The translations under genes were made by a program, and so were the position numbers. Below are positions 5,139-5,139 of a DNA stretch of 5,139 nucleotides, piece by piece. Every line of letters begins with the position of its first letter. Within the stretch, counting starts at the first letter, position 1. The DNA is from Spirochaetaceae bacterium (lineage in GTDB: Bacteria > Spirochaetota > Spirochaetia > Treponematales > Breznakiellaceae), in NCBI GenBank assembly GCA_031258625.1, contig JAIRMO010000004.1, positions 1-5,139 of the forward strand, written 5' to 3'. A model generated the notes under the pieces. That model did not search any database, had not been told where the DNA came from, and saw only the letters and a program-made list of their open reading frames with translations.

Positions 5139-5139
5139 G

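Larger units (their letters stand above)
5024..5139 (-). mobile_element. Group II intron, 3' end (right copy; 5' part outside window)
   Basis: On the minus strand this is a second group II intron end, oriented toward the left copy. Reading 5139 to 5024 gives an open frame ending in TGA (5102-5100), domain V, domain VI with bulged A, and the AT terminus (5025-5024). The first exon base is the complement of 5023. Identity with the left copy is 73/80 from the stop codon to the splice site and then collapses upstream, so these are separate, diverged introns. The 5' part is outside the window. Confidence 0.85.

Noticed and set aside
1..5139. CRISPR array, tRNA or rRNA genes, or insertion-sequence transposase
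   Set aside because: No regularly spaced repeats, cloverleaf-like segments, rRNA-like stretches or transposase motifs were seen on either strand; the only mobile sequences are the two intron ends.

Overview
The window looks like chromosomal DNA of a bacterium that carries group II introns. It holds a three-gene, minus-strand block of nucleic-acid-processing genes, enclosed by the 3' ends of two different group II introns that both point inward. The host cannot be fixed from the sequence. An XPB-type helicase paired with a WYL-like partner is known from actinobacteria, spirochaetes and some other phyla. GC-rich genes, a sharply AT-rich promoter and the introns would suit a spirochaete such as a gut treponeme, but that is only a guess.

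Layout: 1-170 is the 3' end of a plus-strand group II intron, with the probable last 30 codons of its intron-encoded protein, domain V, and domain VI with its bulged branch-point A. Bases 171-268 are non-coding and hold a small plus-strand terminator-like hairpin. Bases 269-1051 (minus) encode a NYN-domain nuclease with a C-terminal LOTUS/OST-HTH-like region. Bases 1091-3175 (minus) encode a 694-residue protein resembling the XPB-associated, WYL-containing proteins of bacteria. Bases 3172-4953 (minus) encode a complete XPB/Ssl2-type SF2 helicase. Bases 4954-5023 hold its promoter, placed so close to the ATG that the mRNA is probably leaderless. Bases 5024-5139 are the 3' end of a second, minus-strand group II intron.

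The three genes read as one operon, transcribed from right to left: helicase, then partner (ATGA overlap), then nuclease (39-nt gap and a strong ribosome binding site). The helicase N-terminus and the middle of the partner appear to carry the same XPB N-terminal module, which suggests a functional pair. The NYN-LOTUS protein would add a predicted RNase. A joint role in DNA repair, or in resolving RNA or transcription conflicts, is inference.

The clearest structural result is that the two intron ends match at 73 of 80 positions. Six of the seven differences form three compensatory base-pair changes in domains V and VI, and the seventh lies in the domain V bulge. Both are therefore diverged copies of a selected catalytic RNA fold and not a recent duplication.
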